A stretch of DNA of 64,000 nucleotides, taken from assembly GCA_028095005.1 (NCBI GenBank), contig CM051462.1:238880973-238944972 (forward strand), in the 5' to 3' direction. The notes under the pieces were generated by a model that worked only from the letters and a program-made list of their open reading frames with translations, was not told the origin of the DNA and searched no databases. This document shows, piece by piece, positions 12,301 through 23,080 of the stretch (its first letter is position 1; each line of letters begins with the position of its first letter). Source of the DNA: Rhynchospora pubera (Eukaryota; Streptophyta; Magnoliopsida; Poales; Cyperaceae). The translations under genes and the position numbers were made by a program.

Positions 12301-12726
12301 CTGAAATAAGTGAAAAAGGTTACAGCAGGTTAAGAAAAGAAAAGAAAAAAAATACAAATAAAAAATATAAATAAAGAAAGAATGAAAATTAAAGAAGAAA
12401 AAGAAGGCTACTCTAAGCAAACAATTCAACTAAAAACTAAAAAGATAATGCTGCTATACAATTATTTTGTTGAGTACCGAAAGAAAATGAAATTATCTGA
12501 AATTAAGTTGAGTGTGAAATTCCCCTTTTATTCTTCAATTAAGTCCAGTGTGAATTCCTCTTTTATTCTTAAAGTTGCAAGCACGATAATACGCTCATAA
12601 TTAAGCAGTAAATACGAATTGATCATAGATGCACAATGTATGGCCTAACTATGGCTAATTGGCTATATATAAATATTACAATTTCCAATACATGCTAGTT
12701 CATTTCACTTGCAAAATTAGAAAACT

Positions 12727-12728
<2 letters not shown>

Positions 12729-12808
<80 letters not shown>
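12729..12808. repeat. (TA)40 microsatellite
   Basis: An uninterrupted TA dinucleotide run of about 80 bp. The predicted Ile-Tyr protein through it is an artefact. It lies about 250 bp before the MATH-BTB reading frame. Confidence 0.95.
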
Positions 12809-12810
<2 letters not shown>

Positions 12811-13065
12811 CAATTTTTTATATTACGTGTCTCGTTCTTTAGCGCTTTGCTATACATAGAATTAATATATACAACAAGCCGGATAACGTGTATACGTGGG
12901 TTCTGTACAAAAATATATCAATATTGAACTTTAGTAAATTAGTCATACCAAAAGGTTTCATTCTTAATTGGTACAAATACAATACAAGCAAATATATAAA
13001 TTTTCGGAATCTTCCTTCATAGCGCGCTGTTCATAGCTGAGGTATTGGTTGTATCTATTAATTCC

Positions 13066-14420
13066 ATGGGCAACGACCTCTCTCCTGCAAGTTCCACATT
13101 GTCACTCCCGACCACACCTAGTACAATCCAAACCACAGAAGCCTTGACAGGATCACATGAGATGAAGATCACAAACTACTCGCAGACAGAGAGGATGGGT
13201 GTCGGCTGGCGCATCACCTCCGCCCCCTTCTCTGTCGGTAGCTGTACTTGGGCCATCGAATACTATCCTTGTGGCACTGAGAAGGTCCATGAATCATACA
13301 TTTCTCTTGGCCTTTCTCTCTGCCATGGGCCCGGGACAACCCATGCTCTCTTTCATTTTACTTTGCTGGATTGGCAAGAGACCTCAAAATTCTCATCCAA
13401 AGTTTTCTCTCTCGGAGATGTTTGCATTGTGCATTTTCTGAAAAGAAAGTCACTCGAGGAATCTGGCTATCTCAAGGCTGATTCCTTCACCATACATTGT
13501 ACGGTGACTGTTATGAAATATCCTTGCGTACCCAAAAATAACATTGCTCAATCGATTACTATACCTATACCTCCATGTAACTTACGCGAGCAACTGTGTC
13601 GATCCCTGGCAAGTGGGTTGGGGACCGATGTCGCATTCAGAGTAGATGGAAAAAGATTTCGTGCGCACAAGTGTGTGTTAGCTGCCAGCTCACCGGTGTT
13701 CAAGGCCATGCTGTTTGGTCCGATGAAGGAGAGGGATAGGGATTCGATCCAGATTAAGGAAATCAAAGCACCCATTTTCGAGGCTATGTTGAATTTTATT
13801 TATACAGGCAGGGGCGGATCTACCACCGGGGCGGGTGGGGCTAGAGCCCCACCTCACGCCGTCGAGCCCTTGGAGCCCCCTTTAGCCCCAGCTAATTTTT
13901 TCTGCCATCGGAGCACTCAAAAGTGGGGCTGAAGACTTAAACAGAGGTTGTCAGACCCACCTAAATATTTTTTCTAGATCCGCCACTGTATACAGGCAAG
14001 CTTTCGGATGATGCTAACTATACGAGTTCACACGGAGCATCATGCTGGATGCATCAACATTTGCTCGTAGCAGCAGATAGGTTTGCATTGGAGAGGCTCA
14101 GGTCAACATGCGAATTCCTCCTGTGTAGGGATCTTGATGTGGACAACGTGTCAACTAGCTTGGTTTTGGCAGAGCAGTGCAATTGCCGACAACTCAAGGC
14201 TGCATGCCTCAAATATATCGCTTCCCATAAAATACTGATGCTTGTCATGGCGACTGACGGATTTCAGCATCTGATTTCGAGTTGCCCCTGGATGCTGGGG
14301 GAGATCAATGCCAGAACAAGTGCTGCAACAACAAGTGCCATTAGTGGTTGTGGTATCACAGTTCTCATGCTCTCTCTTTGTGTGCTGTGGATACTGGTCA
14401 TGTACTTTACTTTGCTCTAA
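13066..14420 (+). pseudogene. MATH-BTB protein gene, disrupted by a MITE
   Basis: MATH-BTB proteins bind a substrate through MATH and Cullin-3 through BTB, acting as ubiquitin-ligase adaptors. From the ATG at 13,066 (a frame extension upstream has only a TTG) the product runs through a MATH domain (about residues 28-150) and the first half of a BTB domain (from about 178; motif HKCVLAASSPVFKAMLFG). At about codon 248 a 180-bp MITE plus its 8-bp duplication adds 188 bp and shifts the frame; translation then ends at 13,932. The original frame resumes at 13,989 and continues through the rest of BTB and a BACK-like region to the TAA at 14,418-14,420. The last 24 residues are strongly hydrophobic, which is unusual for this family. 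No intron is needed. Apart from the insertion the frame is clean, so the loss looks recent. Confidence 0.85.
13809..13988. mobile_element. hAT-type MITE inside the BTB exon
   Basis: Terminal inverted repeats CAGGGGCGGATCTA and TAGATCCGCCACTG flank a GC-richer 180-bp element. The 8-bp duplication TATACAGG is perfect (13,801-13,808 and 13,989-13,996). End sequence and duplication length are those of hAT elements. It carries no transposase. Confidence 0.92.
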
Positions 14421-15031
14421 AGAAGAAATACATTAATAACTAATAAGTGAATGTAATAATTATGGAATTCGTATGGCACCTGATGTACAGCAAGCTGGTG
14501 AAGAATATCTAGACCGGATCAACAAGTTAAATAAAAGATGGAGGTCTTTGATGTTGATTGGATTTGCAATGATCTGTTGGCTAGTTTAATTCAGACCATG
14601 AATGTTTGGAATCCAGACTTTACAAGGAGACATTATTTTTGCCATTTTGACAACGAGGGAAAATTACTTTGATCTGTTGGCTGGTTTAATTCTCATTGAA
14701 TTTTCTTTAGATTTCCACAGAAAGTGTGATCTGCTGTCTCTCATTATTTTATTGAAGCAGTTGATTTGATAGAAATTTTCCTTTTTTATAGCAGCTAACT
14801 GATTTAGATAGAGTTTTGGTGTGAAGATACTGGCAAGATATTTATCTGATTTATTATTTTTTTTTTTGGTAACTTATAAGGTGTAGATCTAGTTTTTTTA
14901 TGTGATCTTATGTAATAGTCGAAATTCGAAAATGACTGGTTTTTGGCAAATTTAAATAAGATTGTGCGATACTGATGAAAAATACGCATGATCACATGTA
15001 GAACGAATCCATACATTCTCCTATATATATA
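14421..15031. other. 3' flank of the MATH-BTB pseudogene
   Basis: AT-rich sequence with no ORF or repeat of note. It probably includes the former 3' UTR. Confidence 0.4.
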
Positions 15032-15252
15032 GGGTGTGTTTGGATGAGCATGAAATAAGGAATAAGAATAAGGAATTTCGGTATGCGTGCTTATCCAAAT
15101 TCCTTATTCTTATACTATGGTTTTGTTAGTATAGGAATAAGGACCCAAATTCCTTATTCTTGTGTTGTTTGGGTTGCACAATAATAAAAATAAGCACGCA
15201 TATCAAAATTTCTTATTCTTATTCCTTATTCCATGCTCATCCAAACACACCC
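15032..15252. mobile_element. Tourist-like MITE with long inverted repeats
   Basis: The arms GGGTGTGTTTGGATGAGCAT and its complement ATGCTCATCCAAACACACCC are perfect at the ends. The resemblance continues inward (ATAAGGAATAAGAATAAGGA against its complement), so most of the 221 bp can fold. The flanks share ATA, giving a 3-bp duplication as in PIF/Harbinger elements. It sits within a CTATATATATA stretch. Confidence 0.8.
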
Positions 15253-15260
15253 ATAGAGGA

Positions 15261-15356
15261 GCATTCCGCTGCCCCATTTTTCGCTGCCACCAAATGTCAC
15301 AAAATCTGAACCGTCAGATCAAAATTTGATAAATGGTCTGGATCGCATCTTCTTAA
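15261..15356 (+). repeat. Left arm of a widely spaced inverted repeat
   Basis: This stretch (TTCCGCTGCC...ATTTTTCGCTGCC, then CAAATGTCACAAAATCTGAA and on to ...CTTCTTAAA) matches the reverse complement of 26,040-26,132 with few differences. The two are probably the terminal inverted repeats of one DNA transposon whose left part was later split by a Helitron. The match fades after about 15,356. Confidence 0.65.
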
Positions 15357-15399
15357 AATATTATAAATACTTCAATTTCAAACCAGCCATTACTGTTCA

Positions 15400-18300
15400 A
15401 TTATCTGGACCGTTCATTTTTCTCTCTCCACAGATGGATCTGATCTCCTCCCTTCGTCTCCACTGAACAAATTCGTCGTAGGTTTTCTGTGTATATAGCT
15501 TTTGTCTCCAGCGTGTGTTGCTTCAAACTGATTCCTCTGTGAATCTCTCTGGCGAGTGGGGCAAAGAGAGGGATGCGCAAACTGCTACACAAATCAATAG
15601 AGCTCCTCTTTCTTTCATCAGTACATCCCCCTTTTTCTCCATCTCTCGATTCTTCTTTGGCACTCCAAACTTCAACTCAGTGAGTAGGTGGGCGCAGCTC
15701 CTGACTCGAGGCGACAGTAAACCAACCGCTGAACCTCTTTGTCGCCGTATTTTGGAGGGCTCCGCCCTGCATCCTCAGTGTCGATGGTACAGGCGAGTGG
15801 ATCGTGTCTTCCTCTTTCGATTGAGCTCCGTTTTTTTATCTCCTTGGGTCCCTTCTTCTCTGATTATTCCAGAAGGAGGCGGTGTGAGCTTGGGGACAAC
15901 GCTGGCTCCGTTTTTTATCAACATTTGGAAAGGTAAAAAACTAGGGGTTCAAGGTGTTGCTTCGATTTTTTATCTGCTTTCCTCATTTTCTCTTACTTTA
16001 TATCTCATTGTTTAGCTCGCAAGGGACATTGTGTTTTGATCAATCTGACCTCCTCCTCGCTCTTCCTCACAGATGCTATCGCACAGGTTCTCAATGTTTC
16101 CTCTCTCTTCAATGGTCATAGAGACTAAATTGTCTTTCTTTCATATCGACACAAACATACATAGCTACAAATTAATTTTTTTCAGGTTTCACTAAATACA
16201 GGAATTGTATCAGGTTTTCAGGCTTCTCCGGTAATAATTGCAAGAATAGTTAGATGTTAGTCGAGGAAGCTAGGAAAAATAAATTTCAGGTATGTGGAGA
16301 TTTTTTTATGTTCCTAAGCCAGGTCAAATCAGTTTTAAAGATTTTAATTTAATTTCTCCAAGAAACCCTATCTAAAGATATGGTTCATAATTATTGATAT
16401 GGTATCGATTCAGTGAATTAATTGTTCAATTGATTTTTTAGATGTTGAGGCTGGGAATGAAGAAAACAAGGAAAAAAAGAAAAAAAGAAAAAGAAAATAA
16501 AGAACGAGGTATTCGACTGTCCCCATATAGTATCTGAGTTCTCTTATTCAGTGAATTAAAGTATTGTTCTTTGATGATGCTGACAGGTGGAATTTAGCTC
16601 ACGATTAACAAGCTTTCAGTACTGTAAGAAACATTGTGATTTTAAGTTGTTCTTTCATTATTTTTTATCTCAGCACCATATGTAAGGTAATTCTTCTTTT
16701 CTGGTCTTTCGGTGAGAATCTTTTTTTCATTTTTCATTACTTATTTTATTCTTTTGCTGCTATTTTAATTAGCGGGAGTTTATTACTGCAAATTTTCGGG
16801 TTGATTTACTAAAAGGTGTACTGCCATTGTGATATTAGCATAGGAAAGTATAAATCAAGGTATTTTATACATGCTATAATCTGTGCACGAATTTGGCATT
16901 ATGATAGTTTACGCTATTACATTATAATTAATGTACAATTATTTACAATCTGATCGTGTTTCTTCATTATTGCGCCTTTTATTCTTTCATTTACAACCAT
17001 TTGTCGTTGCCTTCAATAGAACCTACAATTAAACCTTTTTAAGTTGGAACTGTTGTTGAACCATCACATTTACATATTGCGTGGGTGCATAAATTAGGGG
17101 TAAATTGGGAACAATCGTAGGTTGTTCTCCTTCTTTTTTCCTCCATATCTTTGTCTGAGAAAATGCATTGGTGCTTAGGTTGTGTTTGGACGAGGTTTTC
17201 CACACTCACATGATTAAATACGCGATGTGGGTGTGAGATGCATGCAAATCAAAAGAATTAATACATGGTTAAATACACTAATTTACTTTGGAATGGACAT
17301 TATAGTTATCCTTTTGCAGTACCTGTAAAGCCACACCCACAAAAGAATTAATACAGTGTTAGTTCGTTAATCATTTGTTTGCTTTACACAACCATTCTCA
17401 ACATTCATGATTGTACGCAATTATAATTGGAGCAAAATGATATACGACTATACGAGTGTATCATGGTTAGCTGCCCTGGTAAATGGTTTTGTTCCATTTA
17501 TTGCTTTTATATACATGTAGTGAACTATAGAATAAAGTCTGAGTCAACAAATAATATCCAATTTGGTGAGCTGAGATCTTTTAATTGTTTTGAGGCCAGG
17601 TTCCAATTTTGGTCATAATTGGTTTACTTTTCGTTTATGTCTCAAATTTGTTTTTTTTAAATTAATTGTGTTAACAAGGAAGAAATATAACAAGTACCTA
17701 TTTAATCATGAACACAAACATCTAAGGATGTCAACATATAAGATTTGTGGATTCTCTTTCAGCCAATTAAATGATAGGCAGAGGTATGTATCTTCGAGTT
17801 TACCTTCTTATTTCGTTCAATTCAACATTATGTTTGGTTAAATCGTCGATGATTGAATGATTAATGTCAGAAGTGTGCATTCCATTAACATTTTTGCTTT
17901 TACAGTGCACAAATTTGGCTCAAAATGTTTGATGGGCAAAGACTTTTGTTATCTCCTCTGTGAGCAACATGAAGCCATTTTACAATCTCCTTCCTGTTAT
18001 CCACTGAACCTTTAGTTTTATGCATGTCCGCGCAGCTTGCAATGCTTTCAAATTTTAAGGTATGCTTAGATTTATATCAAAGTCTCTAATTGTAATTTGA
18101 TGGAGAAGCAATATCAGACAACATGTCATCAAGAAATCCTTCAATTTCTCTTGACATCTGCTGTCAAGATTTTGAAAAAAAAAAGAAATCCTTCAGTTTG
18201 AGCTACCTCGATTTGAACTGTCTACTTCCCCTTCTAACGATCCGAACATTCATTTCATCCTCTTTTCGATTCTTCTTCACTTTTATATGTGCAGAGAGAA

Positions 18301-18870
18301 AAATAGAGAGTGCTTCTCTCTACCTCTTCACTCCTCTGTACTTATTAGCTCCCGTTTCTTATCGTTTCTTCTTTAATTCTCTTTCTTTCTCTTGACGTTG
18401 CCCTAGATAAAGGAGAGCTTTCCAATGTCTCTCTTTGCTGAATCATGGCCGTCTGTGATCTTAACTTGAAAGTTTAATTCAGTTTCAGCATCCCATTTGA
18501 GCAAGGATTTGTTGTTCATGCTGACTATGACTGGAGAAAAGGTAGGGATTTTAAGTATTTGCGTGCGGTTCGGATGATTCCAAGCGATTTAGAGTAGAAG
18601 CACCATCGTGCGAATTGTCAGAGAAGATAAAAGTTTCTGGAGATTGAGTTATCTGGACTGAAAAGAGTACTTGGTGCCAAGGTGATATTTTTCTTACCTA
18701 CAAGCTGAAGTAACAGTTAATTTTTACATTTTCTAAACTTTATATTTTTTCCTTGAACAATGGTGTTTCTTCCTTTTTTTTCTCTCTACTTTTCGGAAGG
18801 AATTTGTTGATTAATTCTTTCTGGTAAAGAAATTATGAGTCGTTTGATTCTGGATGTATCAAACGGATTA
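15400..18870. other. Possible Helitron interior, no intact gene
   Basis: This region is less AT-rich than its surroundings at 15,400-16,120, with pyrimidine-rich stretches, splice-like signals and short open frames that look like captured exon or UTR fragments. No protein family could be recognised on either strand. If the Helitron ending at 23,992 began near 15.35 kb, this would be its 5' half. The Helitron 5' terminus itself was not found; TC dinucleotides preceded by A at 15,348 and 15,404 are candidates. Confidence 0.35.
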
Positions 18871-18877
18871 TGCTAAG

Positions 18878-20451
18878 TGTTGTCCCTAAGGAGGCGGCTT
18901 AATCAAGTTTTAGCGGAAGCGATTTAAGGTTTTGGACCGGTTTGGTATGAACTACCTTAACACAATTCAATTGGTACCCAATACAAGCAAGCACACAAGC
19001 AATTCAAGTATAGCAAGATAATAAAGAGAAAAAGAGAGAGAGAAATTGAACACTCGGTATGATTACGGAGTTCCGACCCGCTAGAAGAAGCTAGCCTTAG
19101 TCGTACGTCTCCGGGAGTTTCGCTACCACCAAAGGGCGCGCTCCGTTCAATTACAACAAGAACGGGACTACAACTTCGAACCGAATCACCTCGTCACAAG
19201 GACACTCGAGGCGGATCAGCCTAACTCGATTAAACAAGCTCAAACACTACAAAGGATTGAGGCTCTAACCAAATCACTCAACAAATCTAGCAATTAACAC
19301 TAGTGTATTGGTTTAGCACACTCTAATCTCAATGATTTTGCTAAATAATGCTCAAACACAAGAGAGAGTAATGTCTAACTGGTTGGAGCTCAAAAGGGAG
19401 GAGTTTCAAAGGTTTCAAAAGTATCTAAACAGTTCCAAGAGGCCCCATATATATAGAGGGCGCCAACAGCTCCAAAGACCAGTCAAAACAGACTCTGGCG
19501 TTATACAACGCTATATGCCGTTGTACAACGCCCAAGTAGCCGTTGAAAAAACAAACGGTCACAGACAATAACGTTGTGAGTTGTCAGAGCGTTGTGTAAC
19601 GCTGTATAGCGTTGCACAACGCTTCAGCAAAAATCCAAAGCAAAAGCTCGACAGTTCCGTTGGAACTTGTCAGAGCGTTGTGTAACGCTTGGTAGCGTTG
19701 CACAACGAAGTCAAGAAAGCGAATAAGGCAGAACTGACAAACTCAACCAACATTGTCAGAACGTCATACGACGCTGACTGGCGTCACACAACGTCGCCGT
19801 TGCACAACGCTATTCAGCGTTGCTCTACGCGACCAGAGAGAAAAAGCAAAGTCTGAGCGAAGTTTAGCGCGTTACACAACGCTACAATGCATGGAACATG
19901 GCAGCATGCATGCAGCATCGATGCAGATCGATGTCTGAACAATGCAGAGTCGCCTGTTTCATACTGCGTTGTACAACGCTGGGTAGCGTTACACAACATA
20001 GGAGTGGAAACGTTGTGTAACGTTACTTAGCGTTGCATAACGTTCTGACAAGGGGAAATAGTGGATTTAACTGGTTTAAAAACAAATGAACTAGCGTTGC
20101 ACAACGCTACTGAGCGTTGCGTAACGCTGTTCCAACCTTGTCAGAGATTTTGCAATTAAAATCGAATTAACTCAGCGTTGTGTAACGGCAACTGGCGTTG
20201 TATGACGCTGGACAGAAAAACTGAGCATTTTACCAGCAAATTGATTGAGATTAGATTAAAGTTTAAATAAACCTTAACTACTGATTCTAACTAGACCAAA
20301 GCAATCTCTTGAAGCTCCAAACTAAGTGCCACACTTGCTTTAATCCATTCTTCAATAAATTTAGCTATAAAACACTAAAAAGAGATGTTAGTTTAAAGGT
20401 TTCGGTGTTGTTTTGCAAATCGGCAAATCGAGAGAAAATGTTTAACCAACA
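18878..20451 (-). repeat. 3' LTR of the deleted Copia element
   Basis: A 1,574-bp LTR, TGTTGTCCC at the plus-strand left end and AACCAACA at the right. On the minus strand a TATA box (about 19,448-19,459) follows the palindrome-rich U3 (about 19,490-20,215). The outermost 100 or so bases after TGTTGTCCCTAA (to about 18,990) differ from the LTRs at 51.6 and 61.7 kb, while the rest is closely similar, so the U5 end seems to have been exchanged. Confidence 0.85.
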
Positions 20452-20936
20452 ATCTCCCCCTTTTGCCGAGTTGCAAAACAACACCTAAGGTATATTTGGG
20501 ACTTGATACAACAAGGCGGAATAACCCAAATTACCTAATTCTCCCCCTTTTTGCAATTAGGGAAAAGAATACCCAAAACGCCCTTGAATAAAAACCATAA
20601 CGATCCTCCCCCTTTCGAAAAGAATTTGGCCACTAAGTTCATTTGATTAGGGGTATCTAACAAGGTTTAAAGAAGGCGTAAACTAACAATTATAGACCAT
20701 GCATGCATATTAAAATAAAAGGAGCTAAAAACGAAGCCATTTAGCACAACATAATTCATTAAAGCATAACATAATTCATACAACCATCCATAAAACAAAA
20801 CAAATCCATTTAGCACAAACTTAAGCACTCCAAAAGCACCGAAAAATCACACAAAAGAAACGAAAGGCAAATAAACTACGAAAACCAAGCAAATAGAAAA
20901 GAGAGGGCTAAGGCTAGGAGATGGTTTCGGCTAAGA

Positions 20937-22247
20937 CTATTCTTCATCCTCATCACCCGCTCCACTACCGGATCCTCTCTTGAGATGGAGCTCCATTCTT
21001 CCCCAAAGATTGATCATCTCATCCTTGAGATGAGTGATCGAGGCATCGGTCTTGGCTTGGTAGGCGGTTAAGTTTTCTTCAATAGTGTTGAACCGCGTAT
21101 CAATGTGAGTGGTCAAAGCGGCGAATTTTGCATCAAGATAGGCATGAAAGTCTTGAGGTGCGCCTTGACCCTCCACCCGTCCTCCGGGCACATGCAATGG
21201 TTCATTGCCTATCTCCTCATATTGATTGATGGTGGCATTTGGGCGGAAGATGTAATTGTTGCGGTGGAATGCACCGGGCACAATAGAGTTATCATCTTGG
21301 ACCGTCCATCCGGTAACATTGAGATGTGCCATGAGGTTTTCGGGAGTTGCAATGGCATTCTCGGGCACGGGTTCGCCCCAAAGAGGTGTGTCAAGAGGGA
21401 TGCCGTTTTCAATGAGAATAGATTGAATGATGTGGGCATATGGAAATGAGAAGCGAGAAGTGGAATCGACCCGTGCCATATGAGCAAGCATGATGTAAGG
21501 GAGATTCACCTTTTGATTCATCTCAAGGAGGGAGCGAAGGAGAAACACGGCAAATTGCTCCACATTGGTTTTGATTGTTGCCTTTGGAGTGATGATGTTG
21601 TTGATGAAGAGGAAGAGAAGGCGGTGCAAGGCCGGTAGCTCGGTGGCGGTGAATTGGCGAGCGGTGAAGTTCCTCCAACAATAAAAGAAGCGGTGGTACT
21701 CGTCATACGGAGGCAATTCGCGGGGCCAATTGGCATGGATGTAAATCTCCAAGTTGTCATTGTCGAGGCTAAGGAGGTTGGCCAATGTTTCCTCGGTGAT
21801 GGAGATGTGGCGACCGAGGACATAGGAGTTGGCGGTTGGGTGGCCCTCGGTCCACGTCATTGTGAGATTGGCATAGAAGAGCTTGATCAATGACGGGTTG
21901 TACGGTTGAGAATGTGCGAGAAGACCCGCCATGTTCCAATATTCGATCCTTTCTTTGATCCAAGTTAATTCTCTTGGATTCAAGTGGTAGACACCATACG
22001 GGTGCTCGAAGTAGAAGCACTCGGAACACTCGCGATTGACATCGCGGTATTGGCAAAAATGCATGTACGAGACCGAGTCTTTGAAAAGGTAGTTGTTTGA
22101 AGAGGAGAGGGTACAATCCACGGGTACCGGGGGTATGTCCATTGGGATCGGTTGATCGGTTTGATCGGTTTGAACCGGTGGGTTGGAGGAGGAGGCACCC
22201 TTGGGGTTGCGCTTGGTCCGTTTGTTGGTAGCGGTTTTTGGTGCCAT
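20937..22247 (-). CDS. Extra ORF of the Copia element (env position)
   Basis: An intact 436-residue reading frame; the start at 22,247 (MAPKTATNKR) is chosen because the copy at 54,913 starts there too, although the frame is open up to an ATG at 22,325. Order: a basic, Thr/Ser-rich N-terminus; a central folded region with aromatic-rich motifs such as PSLIKLFYANLTMTW and PRELPPYDEYHRFFYCW; a C-terminal helical stretch likely to form a coiled coil (from about residue 365); and an acidic tail ending DEDEE. The central region resembles the domain annotated as putative plant transposon protein (PF20167), whose role is unknown. There is no signal peptide or clear membrane span, so a true envelope role is unlikely. 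It is the only protein left in this element. Confidence 0.7.
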   Translation of the reverse strand: MAPKTATNKRTKRNPKGASSSNPPVQTDQTDQPIPMDIPPVPVDCTLSSSNNYLFKDSVSYMHFCQYRDVNRECSECFYFEHPYGVYHLNPRELTWIKERIEYWNMAGLLAHSQPYNPSLIKLFYANLTMTWTEGHPTANSYVLGRHISITEETLANLLSLDNDNLEIYIHANWPRELPPYDEYHRFFYCWRNFTARQFTATELPALHRLLFLFINNIITPKATIKTNVEQFAVFLLRSLLEMNQKVNLPYIMLAHMARVDSTSRFSFPYAHIIQSILIENGIPLDTPLWGEPVPENAIATPENLMAHLNVTGWTVQDDNSIVPGAFHRNNYIFRPNATINQYEEIGNEPLHVPGGRVEGQGAPQDFHAYLDAKFAALTTHIDTRFNTIEENLTAYQAKTDASITHLKDEMINLWGRMELHLKRGSGSGAGDEDEE

Positions 22248-22389
22248 TGAAAAATGAGAGAGAAAGGATGAGGTTAAACCTTTGAATTGAAGAGCGGGAG
22301 AGGATGAGAAGGCCTTGGAGAGCACAGAACCAAAGCCGATTGAAAATCCGACGGTCGGATCGCCGGAATTGATGGTGATGGCGGTGGCT

Positions 22390-22615
22390 AGGGTTTCGGT
22401 GGATTGAGAGATAGAGAGAGAGAGAGAGTGAATTGAGGGTATGAGAGTGGAGAGGAGAGAGAGAGGAGTAATTTGGTGGTTTTGGTTGGAGTGGAGAGAG
22501 AGAATTGAGAGAGTATTGAGAGAGAGAGATGAAAGGGTGTGAGTTGGAGAGAAAGAGAGAAAAATAGAAGGGGGTGCGGAATAGAGAAAGAAGAGGAAGA
22601 AGAAGAAGAAGAGGT
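22390..22615 (-). promoter_or_regulatory. CT-rich leader of the extra ORF
   Basis: On the minus strand this is a long CT/CTT-rich tract directly upstream of the extra ORF; the matching tract in the full-length copy is 55,070-55,285. Pyrimidine-rich leaders are common in plant 5' UTRs, so a separate transcript for the ORF is plausible. This is an inference. Confidence 0.4.
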
Positions 22616-22671
22616 GGGGTCGCAGCAGTTAAAAAACGCGTCCACCGTTACTTAACGCCAAAGGGCGTTGT

Positions 22672-23075
22672 ACAAAGCGTTGTGTAACGCTGTTCCAACC
22701 TTGTCAGAGATTTTGCAATTAAAATCGAATTAACTCAGCGTTGTGTAACGCTGTTCCAACCTTGTCAGAGATTTTGCAATTAAAATCGAATTAACTCAGC
22801 GTTGTGTAACGGCAACTGGCGTTGTATGACGCTGGACAGAAAAACTGAGCATTTTACCAGCAAATTGATTGAGATTAGTTTAGAGTTTAATTAAACCTTA
22901 ATCACTGACTCTAACTAGACCAAAGCAATCTCTTGAAGCTCCAAACTAAGTGCCACACTTGCTTTAATCCATTCTTCAATAAATTTAGCTATAAAACACT
23001 AAAAAGAGATGTTAGTTTAAAGGTTTCGGTGTTGTTTTGCAAATCGACAAATCGAGAGAAAATGTTTAACCAACA
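22672..23075 (-). repeat. Truncated 5' LTR with a tandem duplication
   Basis: Only the outer U3 part remains. It joins directly to the region upstream of the extra ORF within a palindrome motif (GGGCGTTGTACAA next to AGCGTTGTGTAACG), as if two such motifs recombined. A unit of about 61 bp, from GCGTTGTGTAACGCTGTTCC to TCGAATTAACTCA, is present twice in tandem (about 22,678-22,798) but once in the other LTRs. The TATA box and U5 are missing. Confidence 0.8.
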
Positions 23076-23080
23076 CTAAG

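Larger units (their letters stand above)
18878..23075 (-). mobile_element. Deleted Sirevirus-like Copia element
   Basis: A 4,198-bp element with TG...CA ends, flanked by a perfect CTAAG duplication (18,873-18,877 and 23,076-23,080). On the minus strand the order is: a truncated 5' LTR (about 22,672-23,075), a CT-rich leader, the extra ORF (22,247 to 20,937), polypurine tracts, and a complete 3' LTR (18,878-20,451). Gag, protease, integrase, reverse transcriptase and RNase H are all missing, as is most of the 5' LTR. It is a sister of the full-length element at 51,582-63,245. Because the target duplication is intact, the loss happened either inside the inserted copy or before a transposition helped by another copy. 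Confidence 0.88.

Noticed and set aside
13045..13065. Upstream extension of the MATH-BTB frame
   Set aside because: It starts with TTG; the first ATG in frame is 13,066 and suits the family.
15515..16015. 166-residue ORF as a gene
   Set aside because: No recognisable domain and the reading looks like leader or captured fragments; kept only as possible Helitron cargo.
20937..22325. Extra ORF as the gag of its element
   Set aside because: In the full-length copy a true gag with a CCHC knuckle lies next to the primer site, and the homologue of this ORF is downstream of pol. It is therefore an additional ORF, not gag.
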